A stretch of DNA of 54,962 nt from Edaphobacter sp. (GTDB lineage: Bacteria; Acidobacteriota; Terriglobia; Terriglobales; Acidobacteriaceae): positions 1 to 54,962 of the forward strand of contig JAOAPB010000051.1 in NCBI GenBank assembly GCA_025462645.1, in the 5' to 3' direction. Under the pieces are notes generated by a model. That model saw nothing but the letters and a program-made list of their open reading frames with translations, was not told where the DNA came from and did not search any database. This document shows positions 26,538 through 35,664 of the stretch, in pieces; the first letter of the stretch is position 1; every line of letters begins with the position of its first letter. A program made the position numbers and the translations under genes.

Positions 26538-29378
26538 CTAGAAGTTGAACGACGCCTGCAACAGAATGCGCTGCACGGCCGAGTTGGTGGTATAGAAGTT
26601 CCCCGCCAGCTGTGTTGACTTTCCGAACAGCGAGGTGGACCGCAATACTCCTACAGGTGTCGACAGGTTCTCGGTGTTGAACAGGTTCTGGAACTGCGCA
26701 CCCAGCGTAAAGTTGTAGCGCCTTCCCGTGCTCGCCCCGCCACCGCCAAACATCCCACCGCCCGGCCCGCCACGTCCCCCCATCCCACCACGTCCATGGT
26801 CACCCGGGCCACCGCCGCTCGGTCCGCCCTGTCCCTCTCCCCGATTCGACTCAGTAGAAGGTCCAAACCCAAAGGTCTTCGCCACCCGCAGGTTCGTCGT
26901 AAACAGCGCAGGTCCGCTGCAATAGTTGATTGGGATCCGCGCCTCTCCAACGCCAGGGTTAGCATCGAAGCTGCTCGCATCGGAGCAACTCGCCGTCGAC
27001 CGCCCTGGCAGGAACGCCGGGCGGTCGTTGAAGACCGTATCGTTATTCAGGTCCGTGCCGATCGTGATGTTATACGGAGTGCCCGACTGCGCCACGATAA
27101 AGGGGCTCAACGAGATCCTGTAAGGCAGCGTTACATTGCCGCCGAGGAACAGCCGGTTCCGTATATCGAACTGCGCCCGGCCATAGTCTGCCCCGATATT
27201 GAAGGGCGTCGACGGAAAATAGGTCGCACCCGCCGTATCTGCCTTAGCGAAGTTCAAAGCGTAGTAGCCAAACAGCGAGTACCGACTCGAACGTATGTTG
27301 AAGTTGGCGGTGAGCTGCTGTTGACGGAATACGCCTTCGGACTGGTACTGATACTGCGTTGGAGCCGTCGTCCCATAGCTGACGTTCTGGCTGAGGAACT
27401 GGTGTACCCCCCGGGCGTTCATGTAGTTGACCGAAATCGTGGCCCCCCGGAACAACTGCTGATCGGCTCCTATCGCAAACTGCATCGTATACGGGGAACG
27501 CAGATTGGAAGCAGCCGCAAAGGTCGTCGTATTGGCGGCCGTAGGTGTGCCGCACGCCGCGATCGCGCCCGGAGCGCACGCCGGATGAGACACTTGCGGA
27601 TCTCTCACAATCAGCTGTTGCTGGTTCGTTCCATTGCTCTGGACCGTCGTTACGATATTCGTCAAATTGTAGCGATCGTAGAAGATGCCGAAGCCGCCGC
27701 GCAGCACCGTCTTCGGCGAGCTCTTCGAGCTCCCAAGGCCATACGCAAACGAGAGGCGCGGAGCGAAGTCGTGGTGCGAGCTGATGTCGTTCTGGGTCTC
27801 ATAGCGAATCCCATACGTCACCGTGAGGTTGGGCTTCACCTTCCAGTCGTCCTCGAAGTACAGCCCCACGTCGGCCATCGTCGCGACCACGCCGCTTTTG
27901 ACGTTCGTCAAGCTGAACTGGCCCAGCCGTCCAGCCTGGTAGTCGGCCAGGCTGGCATAGGTAAATTTGCCGTTTGTGCCTGCCGTCGTGCTGCTCGATT
28001 CACGGTTCACCCGCAGCCTGCCTCCGAAGCGCATGAAGTTCTTCGCCAGCTGGATCGACGTGTAGTTCTGCACCTCCAGCCGATTCTGCCGTGTAGAGAG
28101 CGTACCTGAGTTCGAGCCGCCCGAAGTGAACGCGCCGGAGACGGTAATGCTCGGAGCGGTGCTCAACGCCGTCTGCGTGTCCCGATTACGCCCCAGCTCA
28201 AATCGCGTCTCGTTGATCAGGCGCGGGCTCAGGATCTGCGTGTCGCTCACCTGCAGCTCATACTCCGAGCTATCGATGTTGTAGCCCGAGGAGGGAAGAT
28301 TGAACGCCCCCATTCCATTGTTCATCTGCGAGCTCTGATAGAGCTGGAACCGCGTCGTCAAAGTATTTTTCTCGCTCACCTTCAGGTCGACCCGCGGACT
28401 GATATCCGTCCGCGTCTGTGGCATTGAGATCGCACCCTGGAACGGCGTGGAGACGCAGCTGCCATCGCCCGGAGCGCAGACCACCGTCGGATTCGTTGGA
28501 TTCGCCATAATCTGTCCATTGACGATCGAGTTGTCCTGAATCTGCCGCCTCGAGCCCGACAACGTGAACGACGCAATCGACGAGAGCGGCCCCGTTACGC
28601 TCCCGAAGCCGAAGATCGTGTGATACGGAGGCTGCACAACGGTTGGGCCCAACAGAGGATTGCCCGTATTGAACGCCGAATCGTTCCCGTTGATCTGGAA
28701 GTTTCCATGAAACTTGTCCGTGCCCGGCTTGGTAAACACCTCCACGCGGCCGTATCCAAGCCGGTCATACTGCGCCGAAAAAGGATTCTGGTTGACGCGA
28801 ATCTCGCGGATCGACGACTTCGGAGGAAGCTGCCCGCCGGTAAACCCATCGACATAGATCTGCCCGCCGTTCGGTCCCGCCGCCGGTCCCGCCAGCGCCG
28901 ACAGCTCCGACGAAAGTTCATCCGGATCGTCCGAAAGAGCCTCCAGATCCTTGCCCTTGATCGTGGTCGAACTCGCATTGCTGTCCTGGTCCACGCTCAA
29001 CTGCGTGTTCTGTGCCGTAACCAGGACCTCCTGCGACTGCGCCTGAACCGCCATCTTCGCATCGAGCGTAAGCGTCTGTCCCGCGGTGAGTCTTACCCCC
29101 TGCTTCACAAACGTGGCAAACCCCTGCATCGTAACCGTCACCGAGTACATTCCCGCCGGTACGCCCTTCACCGCATACGTTCCATCATTCTGCGACTGCG
29201 CGATCAACGGCTTTCCCGATGCCGGAGTCAACGTCACCACCGCCCCCGGGATCACCGCCTCATCAGGATCGGCAATCGTTCCATGCACTGTCGCGCCAGT
29301 CTGTTGAGACCTCGCAACCATCGGGGCCAAGGCAATTAAAAAAAGCAGAGCAAGCTTCAAAATTGAGCGAAATGACAT
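26538..29378 (-). CDS. TonB-dependent receptor with carboxypeptidase-regulatory N-terminal domain
   Basis: A 946-residue outer-membrane protein of the acidobacterial Oar-like type. A signal peptide (to about residue 24) is followed by a CarboxypepD_reg-like domain (GATVHGTIADPDEAVIPGA to about 110), a plug (GPAAGPNGGQIYVDGFTGG, IREIRVNQNPFSAQYDRLG), and a long beta-barrel ending in an aromatic residue (QASFNF). Before the last strands is a Gly-rich insert of about 40 residues (at 26717-26843). GAGGAG upstream fixes the start at 29378. The cargo is unknown. The DUF5666-type gene upstream is probably in the same operon. Confidence 0.87.
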   Translation of the reverse strand: MSFRSILKLALLFLIALAPMVARSQQTGATVHGTIADPDEAVIPGAVVTLTPASGKPLIAQSQNDGTYAVKGVPAGMYSVTVTMQGFATFVKQGVRLTAGQTLTLDAKMAVQAQSQEVLVTAQNTQLSVDQDSNASSTTIKGKDLEALSDDPDELSSELSALAGPAAGPNGGQIYVDGFTGGQLPPKSSIREIRVNQNPFSAQYDRLGYGRVEVFTKPGTDKFHGNFQINGNDSAFNTGNPLLGPTVVQPPYHTIFGFGSVTGPLSSIASFTLSGSRRQIQDNSIVNGQIMANPTNPTVVCAPGDGSCVSTPFQGAISMPQTRTDISPRVDLKVSEKNTLTTRFQLYQSSQMNNGMGAFNLPSSGYNIDSSEYELQVSDTQILSPRLINETRFELGRNRDTQTALSTAPSITVSGAFTSGGSNSGTLSTRQNRLEVQNYTSIQLAKNFMRFGGRLRVNRESSSTTAGTNGKFTYASLADYQAGRLGQFSLTNVKSGVVATMADVGLYFEDDWKVKPNLTVTYGIRYETQNDISSHHDFAPRLSFAYGLGSSKSSPKTVLRGGFGIFYDRYNLTNIVTTVQSNGTNQQQLIVRDPQVSHPACAPGAIAACGTPTAANTTTFAAASNLRSPYTMQFAIGADQQLFRGATISVNYMNARGVHQFLSQNVSYGTTAPTQYQYQSEGVFRQQQLTANFNIRSSRYSLFGYYALNFAKADTAGATYFPSTPFNIGADYGRAQFDIRNRLFLGGNVTLPYRISLSPFIVAQSGTPYNITIGTDLNNDTVFNDRPAFLPGRSTASCSDASSFDANPGVGEARIPINYCSGPALFTTNLRVAKTFGFGPSTESNRGEGQGGPSGGGPGDHGRGGMGGRGGPGGGMFGGGGASTGRRYNFTLGAQFQNLFNTENLSTPVGVLRSTSLFGKSTQLAGNFYTTNSAVQRILLQASFNF

Positions 29379-29429
29379 TACTACTCCTCGGAAGAAAAAC
29401 ATCGTTACAGATCCTGGCCGTGGTCGAAG

Positions 29430-30650
29430 CTACTGCCCGCCGCCGCCACCATCAGGTGCGCCGCCGCCAACATTCCACGGAGACAGCGTCATAGGCGCGC
29501 CGCTCGGCGTCGCTGCCAGAATCGGTTCCACACCGGACAACAAAGTCACTGCCATTACAGTCGAGCTGCCTAGCTCCGCCTGCGACGCCACAATCATCAC
29601 CGCATCGCCGACCTTCAGGTCGGCGACAGTCTCGTTAGGCAGCCGCACCAGCATCTGAGACAAATCCATCCCCGCAGACCTTCGTCCTGGCCCACCAGCT
29701 CCAGCGCCCATGCCGCCCGCGCCCTGACCTGCGCCCTGACCTGCGCCCGGCACAGTGCCCTGAGCGTTCCCGCCGCTACTGCCGGCCTCCGCATTCGGGC
29801 CGCCTTTGGCCCTCGCCGCAAACATCGCCGCAGCCTGTGGAGGCAGCCTGCGAATATCGGAGTTCGCCGTCACCTTCACCGTCATCGTGCGCTTCGTCGT
29901 CAGATCCTTCAGCGTCAACGTGCCACTCGCAGCATCGAGCGTGGCAATCGTCCCCGCGAGATTCTTGAATGATCCGCTCACCACCTCCTCTGCCTGGATC
30001 GACGATCCATCCTCAGACCTTGCACCGCGCACTCGAAGCTGATCGCCCACCTGGATCTGCGCCAGCGTCCCCGGCTTCGTATCCTCGAACTTCACCGAAT
30101 CTCCGGCGTACCGGCGAAACTTCGTGCTTCCCGATGTCTGCACTTGAATCTTTTTCACACCGGCAGAGATCGTCACCACCCCCGTACCCGCGTCAACGGC
30201 GCTCACCAGGCCGCCCGATCCGCGTTTCTGCCAATCCGCCTTCTCAGTCTCATTCTTCTGTGCAATGTCGCTTGACTTCATCAGGATCACGCGAGAGGCG
30301 ATCAAGGCACCAGCAGAGTCGCCGGCCTTACCCGTCACCAGGATGCGATCACCCACCGCAATATCCGCCAGGGTGATCGACTGTGCGGTCTTCAAATCTG
30401 TGCTGCCTGGCGCCAACTGTAGAATGCGCGCAGCATCCGCCACACTCACCGTAAGCGGCTGCCCCGCATCGGTCGTCAGCGTGATGCTGCTGCCGGAGAT
30501 CGCCTTCACCGTGCCGATCTGTCGAGCCGCCGCTGGAGCCGCAGCCGTTGCCTGCGCCAGTGCGAAAGAGTCAGCACACAATCCTGCCGCGGAAACCATC
30601 AGACTAAGACACAGCGTCGGCGCTCGAAAAATATCAGATTTCATAAACAT
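29430..30650 (-). CDS. Secreted DUF5666-type protein with Gly-rich tracts
   Basis: A 406-residue exported protein. After a signal peptide (to about residue 33) come at least three OB-like repeats of the DUF5666 sort: GTVKAISGSSITLTTDAGQPLTVSV, SAVDAGTGVVTISAGVKKIQV and GTIATLDAASGTLTLKDL, each ending in IAVGDRILV / IQVGDQLRVRG / LKVGDAVMIVA. A Gly/Ala/Gln-rich tract (about 29690-29790) and a GGGGGQ C-terminus are low complexity. AAGGA lies 8 bases before the ATG at 30650. The TonB receptor follows 51 bp after it. The function is unknown. Confidence 0.8.
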   Translation of the reverse strand: MFMKSDIFRAPTLCLSLMVSAAGLCADSFALAQATAAAPAAARQIGTVKAISGSSITLTTDAGQPLTVSVADAARILQLAPGSTDLKTAQSITLADIAVGDRILVTGKAGDSAGALIASRVILMKSSDIAQKNETEKADWQKRGSGGLVSAVDAGTGVVTISAGVKKIQVQTSGSTKFRRYAGDSVKFEDTKPGTLAQIQVGDQLRVRGARSEDGSSIQAEEVVSGSFKNLAGTIATLDAASGTLTLKDLTTKRTMTVKVTANSDIRRLPPQAAAMFAARAKGGPNAEAGSSGGNAQGTVPGAGQGAGQGAGGMGAGAGGPGRRSAGMDLSQMLVRLPNETVADLKVGDAVMIVASQAELGSSTVMAVTLLSGVEPILAATPSGAPMTLSPWNVGGGAPDGGGGGQ

Positions 30651-30925
30651 TGTGTCCGTCCTTAATAGCCAATAGCCGCACAAGCTGAATCAGTACAAGC
30701 TGACTCGTTGCCCTGGGAGCCCTCAATTGTGAAATGTCAGTCTCTTAGCAAAGACGATTAAGCACCACAAAAGTTTCCGTGGGGCAACGCTTTTCGCGTT
30801 ATACCAGGCGAATCTATGGCGAACCTAACACCCGGGGATTAACTCACGCTTAAGGGACAAGGCCTTCTCACGTAATGTGTCACTGTTTTTTGGGACAGAC
30901 AGTCACGCTAAACACTGCAATTTCG

Positions 30926-32671
30926 TCACTTTTCACCAGAAAGAATAGCCAGACAGTTCGGAGGCAGCACCACCTTCGCTTCCATCGCCGCGACATCGTC
31001 GCGGGATGCAAGCACAACCGGAAGCCGCCGCGCATTTTCGAACTCCATGGGTTCATTGCCAAGGTTGCACATCACCGTAACCAATCCACGGTCCATCGTC
31101 AGCCAGCGTCTCTTCTCGTCGTACGCCACCTTCACATGCCCTGGATCTCCATCGTTCAATGAAACTGACCGACGCCGCAGCTGGATCAGCTTACGGACCC
31201 ATTCCAGCATTGCCGCATGGTGTCCCTCGCCCTTCTCGTCCCAATTCAGCTTCGACCGCTCGAGGGTCTCCACACTCTCTGGATCGGGAATCTCCTCCGG
31301 GTCCCATCCGAACGCCGCAAACTCCCTCTTGCGCCCCTCCCTCACCGCCTTCACCAGCTCCGGCTCATCATGGTGGGCGAAGTACTGGAATGGTGTAGAC
31401 GCCGCATACTCCTCCCCCTGAAACAGCAGCGGAATAGACGGAGCCGTCAGCACGATGCCTATCGCAACCTTCGCGCAGTCCACCCCGATGATATGTTCCA
31501 GCCGATCCCCCGTTGCCCGATTCCCCACCTGGTCATGATTCTGAATGAACCCGACAAAGTGATGTGCCGACAGACCGTCGACCGGACGCCCATGGCTTCT
31601 CCTCCGATACTTCGAATATTGCCCGTCATAGACGAATATCTTCGTCAACGACTTCGCCAGCTTCTCGAACGATCCGAAGTCATCGTAGTAGCCTTTGCCT
31701 TCGCCATTGGTATTTAGAACGGTAAACAGCGCATGGTGGAAGTCGTCGTTCCATTGCGCATCCATGCCATAGCCACCAGCCTCTCGCGGCTTTACTACCC
31801 TAGGATCGTTTAGGTCGCTCTCAGCGATCAGAACAAGCCTTCGGCCCAGCGTAGAGGACATCACCTCTACCTCGCACGACAACTGCTCCATAAAATTGAT
31901 CGCAGACCGATCCATGAACTCATGCACGGCATCAAGCCGCAGACCGTCGATATGGTAGTCCCGCATCCACATCAGGGCGTTGTCGCAGAAGAACCGGCGC
32001 ACCTCATCGCTTCCGGCGAACTCCAGGTTCACCGCATCTCCCCAGGGCGTACAGTGCCGATTCGTCAGATACGGACCAAACTTATTCGTATAGTTCCCAA
32101 CCGGTCCGAAGTGGTTGTAGACCACGTCCAGCAGAACCGCCAACCCGCGCACATGGCATGCATTCACAAACCGCTTCAATCCATCCGGACCACCATATAC
32201 ATCTCCCACCGCAAACAGCGAGACCCCGTCATAGCCCCATCCATAATCTCCTGGAAACGCAGCCACCGGCATCACCTCCAGGTGTGTCACCCCCAACTCA
32301 AACAGGTAGTCGAGCCGTTCGATGGCCGCATCGAACGTGCCCTCCCGCGTAAACGTCCCGATGTGCATCTCGTAGATCACAGCGCCCGTTAATGGCGGTC
32401 CCTGCCACTGATGATCGTTCCACTCGAAAGCACTCTGGTCATACAACCGGGACGCGCCATGCACTCCATTCGGCTGCCAGGTCGAGCGCGGATCGGGATA
32501 TGGTGTCGGATCGTCATCCACCACGAAGCCATAGTCCATACCGAACTCCGCCTCTTTCACCGGAACACTCCACCAACCCCTCTCATCCGGACCGCTCATC
32601 GGGTACAGCGCATCGCCGATCTTCACCGCTATCTTCTTCGCCCGTGGTGCCCACACGGTAAACTCATGCAT
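30926..32671 (-). CDS. treZ: Malto-oligosyltrehalose trehalohydrolase
   Basis: A 581-residue GH13 enzyme that releases trehalose from the end of maltooligosyltrehalose in the cytoplasm. An N-terminal CBM48-like region (FTVWAPRAKKIAVKIG) precedes the barrel with YEMHIGTFTREGTF, DVVYNHFGP, the nucleophile Asp247 in LRLDAVHEF, the acid/base Glu284 in LIAESDLNDP and Asp380 in FIQNHDQVGN. Length is normal. Its start overlaps the treY stop by 8 bp, so treY-treZ is one operon transcribed leftwards. No treX (debranching) gene is in the window. Confidence 0.95.
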   Translation of the reverse strand: MHEFTVWAPRAKKIAVKIGDALYPMSGPDERGWWSVPVKEAEFGMDYGFVVDDDPTPYPDPRSTWQPNGVHGASRLYDQSAFEWNDHQWQGPPLTGAVIYEMHIGTFTREGTFDAAIERLDYLFELGVTHLEVMPVAAFPGDYGWGYDGVSLFAVGDVYGGPDGLKRFVNACHVRGLAVLLDVVYNHFGPVGNYTNKFGPYLTNRHCTPWGDAVNLEFAGSDEVRRFFCDNALMWMRDYHIDGLRLDAVHEFMDRSAINFMEQLSCEVEVMSSTLGRRLVLIAESDLNDPRVVKPREAGGYGMDAQWNDDFHHALFTVLNTNGEGKGYYDDFGSFEKLAKSLTKIFVYDGQYSKYRRRSHGRPVDGLSAHHFVGFIQNHDQVGNRATGDRLEHIIGVDCAKVAIGIVLTAPSIPLLFQGEEYAASTPFQYFAHHDEPELVKAVREGRKREFAAFGWDPEEIPDPESVETLERSKLNWDEKGEGHHAAMLEWVRKLIQLRRRSVSLNDGDPGHVKVAYDEKRRWLTMDRGLVTVMCNLGNEPMEFENARRLPVVLASRDDVAAMEAKVVLPPNCLAILSGEK

Positions 32672-35381
32672 TGTTGTTCTCTCCCGACGTCTCTTCGCGA
32701 ACTAACAGTGCCACGGGAAAGTCCTTCAACAACCCCTCCACGGCAACCTTCCCTCCATCGACAATCGCCTTCGTCATGCGATTCCTCCACCTACCCTCAG
32801 GCAACGTCACCGTTGTCCTGCGCCACACACCCCCCAGCTTCATGGTCAGTCTCGGAACAACCGTCGCCACAGCATCCCCTCGCAGATACCCAATCACATG
32901 GTCGCTCTTCGCACCCTCAACTGCCAGCGGCGTATAGGCGGCCTCAGTGCCGAACCACTCCGGCCTCTCACGTCGTAGCGCAAGTGCCTGGTGGATCGTC
33001 CACATCTTGGGTAAGCCCTCCTCCGCACGCTCCATCACCCGTACCGCGACATTCTCTTGAAGAGAGATCTCTTTAAGTTCCGCCAACAGCTCCTGTCGCA
33101 ATCTATAGTTCACAGGACGGCGATTATCCGGATCCACCAGGCTCAAATCCCACAGCTCCGTCCCCTGATAAAGATCCGGCACGCCAGGAGCCGTATGCTT
33201 CATCAATGTCTGCACCAGCGAGTTCACCCACCCCGCATACTTCACCCGATCCACAAACTGCTCCAGCTCCTTTAGAAACGGTGCACTCGTAAGCGTCCTC
33301 GCGATGAACTCATCCAGCGCCTCTTCAAACTCTTTATTGTTCGCCACCCACGTCGTCTGTTGCTTCGCCTCGCGCGCAGCCTTCCGCATATACTCTTGTG
33401 CTCGCTCCACGGTCAGCGGCCACGCTCCAATCAGCGTCTGGTAGTAGAGGTACTCCGTGTTGCGGTCGGGCATCTCGGTCCCATCCGCCCTCTCCTTACG
33501 AAACACCCGGTTCATCCGCGACCACCGGTGCGCCGCCCCACTGAACCGTCCTGGCAGCTCCGACAACACCGCCAACCGCGCCCTTACATCGTCGCTCCGC
33601 TTCGTGTCATGCGTCGCCAGCGTCGTCATCGTCATCGGGTGCGTCGCCTGCATCTTGATGTTGTATGCATGAAAGTCCTCAACGCTCAAACCATCCCGTC
33701 CCGGATCGTTCCCTACCTCGCACATACTGCTCAGCCGGTTGTAGCAGTAGAAGGCCGTATCTTCCACGCCCTTCGCCATCACGGATCCGGTGAACTGCTG
33801 AAACCGTAGCAGGAATTCAGTCTCCTGCTTGCCCGTCACCACCATCGTCAGCACATCGCGCAGAAAGTCAAAGAGTCCGCCATCGATATCCTGCCGCTTC
33901 TGCTTCGCGCACTCCGTAGCCTGGGAGATGTAAGCCCTATCCTCATCGGTAATCTCCTCCCGGGCCGGCAATACGTACGTCCGATAGACGGCGTGGCACG
34001 CCGCCACCTCACGAATCGCCCTCCGAACTTCGGTCTGCGTGTAGTCCCGCTGATTCCGATGAGCCTCGCATATCTCCACAAACATGCTTGTCAGCCGATT
34101 CACATCGCTGCCCAGCCCCTCCTGCGTCACGTTAATCTTCTTGTCGTGCGCGATCGCGTGGAAATCCATGAGGTTCGCGCTGTCGCCCTTGCCTAAAAAG
34201 GCGTGGTACACCTCGGTCAACTCGGCCATCCCCTCCTGCGAGACGAGAACTCCGCCCACGGCATTCAAGAAGTCATACCCAGTCGTCCCTTGAATCGGCC
34301 AGCTCTCGCGCAGAAACTCGCCCGGCTCAAGAATCTTCTCGCCGACGATCCATGCCTCGGGCGCACGCTCCCGCAACCGCTGCATATACTCCAGCGGATC
34401 GCGCAGCCCATCCGGATGGTCTATCCGAACTCCATCCAGCACCCCTCGCTGCAGCCAGTCGAGCACCAGCGCATGCGTCTCCTCAAACACATGCTCGCGC
34501 TCAACCCGCAATCCGACCAGCGAGTTCACATCAAAGAATCTGCGGAAGCTCATCTGTTGGTCAGCCGTCTTCCAGTACGCCAGCCGGTAATGCTGCTGGT
34601 TTAGAAAATCATCCAGCGCATCCAGATTGCCATTCAACTCTGCAAGCGATTGTTCAATCGCATCGCATACTCCCGACTCCTCCGCGCACAGCCGCTGTAG
34701 CAGCGTATACAACACCACCTTGTCGCGATGCCGCGCCAGAATCTTCCGGCGGTCCACATACTCCGGCGCGGGCAGCCGCCCAAACGAATCCGCGAGAAAG
34801 CTCAATGTATCGGACTTCGCATACTCTGACGCCCTCGCGAGAATCGCCGGAAGCGATTGCGGGGATACTGGCATCGTCTGCCCCGCGCACTCTACCTGAA
34901 AATTGTTTCCCACCCGGACCACTTTGATACCACCGGCCTGCAACACACGCCCATACTGATCGGCGAGGATCGGCACCAGCACCTTATCCCGCAGTCGCTC
35001 CTCCTGCGGCCACCAGTCGATATCGAAGAACGAGGCATACCGGCTCGACGTTCCGTTTTCGAGCACATCCCACCAGTAACGATTCTCCTTGCCCAGCGAC
35101 ATGTGGTTCGGCACCACATCCAGCACCTGCCCCAGCCCAAGCTCCGCCAGCCTCGCGCAGAACCGGTCATGCGCCTCAGCCCCACCCAGCTCATCGTTTA
35201 CTCGTTGATGCGAGACGACATCATAGCCATGCGTACTCCCCGGAGCCGCCTGCAGATAAGGTGAGCAGTACACATGCGACACCCCGAGCGCGCGCAGGTA
35301 CTCTGCAATGCCGGCGGCATCGTCGAATGTAAAGTCTTTGTGGAGTTGCACACGGTAGGTCGAACCTGGAATTCTTAACAT
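32664..35381 (-). CDS. treY: Malto-oligosyltrehalose synthase
   Basis: A 905-residue GH13 enzyme that turns the reducing-end alpha-1,4 bond of maltodextrin into alpha-1,1. It has IPGSTYRVQLHKDFTF at the start, SHVYCSPYLQAAPGSTHGYDV, DVVPNHMS, the nucleophile Asp in VRIDHPDGLRDP, Glu in WIVGEKIL, TTGYDFLNAV, ATHDTKRSDDVRARL and PGVPDLYQGTELWDLSLVDPDNRRPV. The frame opens at 35438, but the family begins at the MLRIPGS start at 35381. It is divergent from treS across about 280 bp of regulatory space. Confidence 0.95.
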   Translation of the reverse strand: MLRIPGSTYRVQLHKDFTFDDAAGIAEYLRALGVSHVYCSPYLQAAPGSTHGYDVVSHQRVNDELGGAEAHDRFCARLAELGLGQVLDVVPNHMSLGKENRYWWDVLENGTSSRYASFFDIDWWPQEERLRDKVLVPILADQYGRVLQAGGIKVVRVGNNFQVECAGQTMPVSPQSLPAILARASEYAKSDTLSFLADSFGRLPAPEYVDRRKILARHRDKVVLYTLLQRLCAEESGVCDAIEQSLAELNGNLDALDDFLNQQHYRLAYWKTADQQMSFRRFFDVNSLVGLRVEREHVFEETHALVLDWLQRGVLDGVRIDHPDGLRDPLEYMQRLRERAPEAWIVGEKILEPGEFLRESWPIQGTTGYDFLNAVGGVLVSQEGMAELTEVYHAFLGKGDSANLMDFHAIAHDKKINVTQEGLGSDVNRLTSMFVEICEAHRNQRDYTQTEVRRAIREVAACHAVYRTYVLPAREEITDEDRAYISQATECAKQKRQDIDGGLFDFLRDVLTMVVTGKQETEFLLRFQQFTGSVMAKGVEDTAFYCYNRLSSMCEVGNDPGRDGLSVEDFHAYNIKMQATHPMTMTTLATHDTKRSDDVRARLAVLSELPGRFSGAAHRWSRMNRVFRKERADGTEMPDRNTEYLYYQTLIGAWPLTVERAQEYMRKAAREAKQQTTWVANNKEFEEALDEFIARTLTSAPFLKELEQFVDRVKYAGWVNSLVQTLMKHTAPGVPDLYQGTELWDLSLVDPDNRRPVNYRLRQELLAELKEISLQENVAVRVMERAEEGLPKMWTIHQALALRRERPEWFGTEAAYTPLAVEGAKSDHVIGYLRGDAVATVVPRLTMKLGGVWRRTTVTLPEGRWRNRMTKAIVDGGKVAVEGLLKDFPVALLVREETSGENNNA

Positions 35382-35664
35382 TTCATTGCCGATCGCATAA
35401 AGTTCCAGTACAGAAAAATGAGCTACCAAATGCTGCATCGCCCGCAGACATTCAGCTCCCTTCAGGTCTAAGCCTGCTGCAGGTCGGCCCTAGCGGTCTC
35501 TCTGGTTAGAGGCACTTAACACGTAAAGGAGTTGCACCCACGCTCACGATCGCCTCCATCTCAAACAAACAAAAGCGTTAGACGCTGCAAGAATCTGCAT
35601 CCCTAACCAGTTTTCCTCAAAGGTGGTCGCCTCTATTCCCTTCTCAGCTATGACACATTCTTAA

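Noticed and set aside
26796..28109. A 437-codon Arg-rich plus-strand frame
   Set aside because: It is antisense to the TonB receptor gene; its Arg-rich composition is typical of GC-rich shadow frames.
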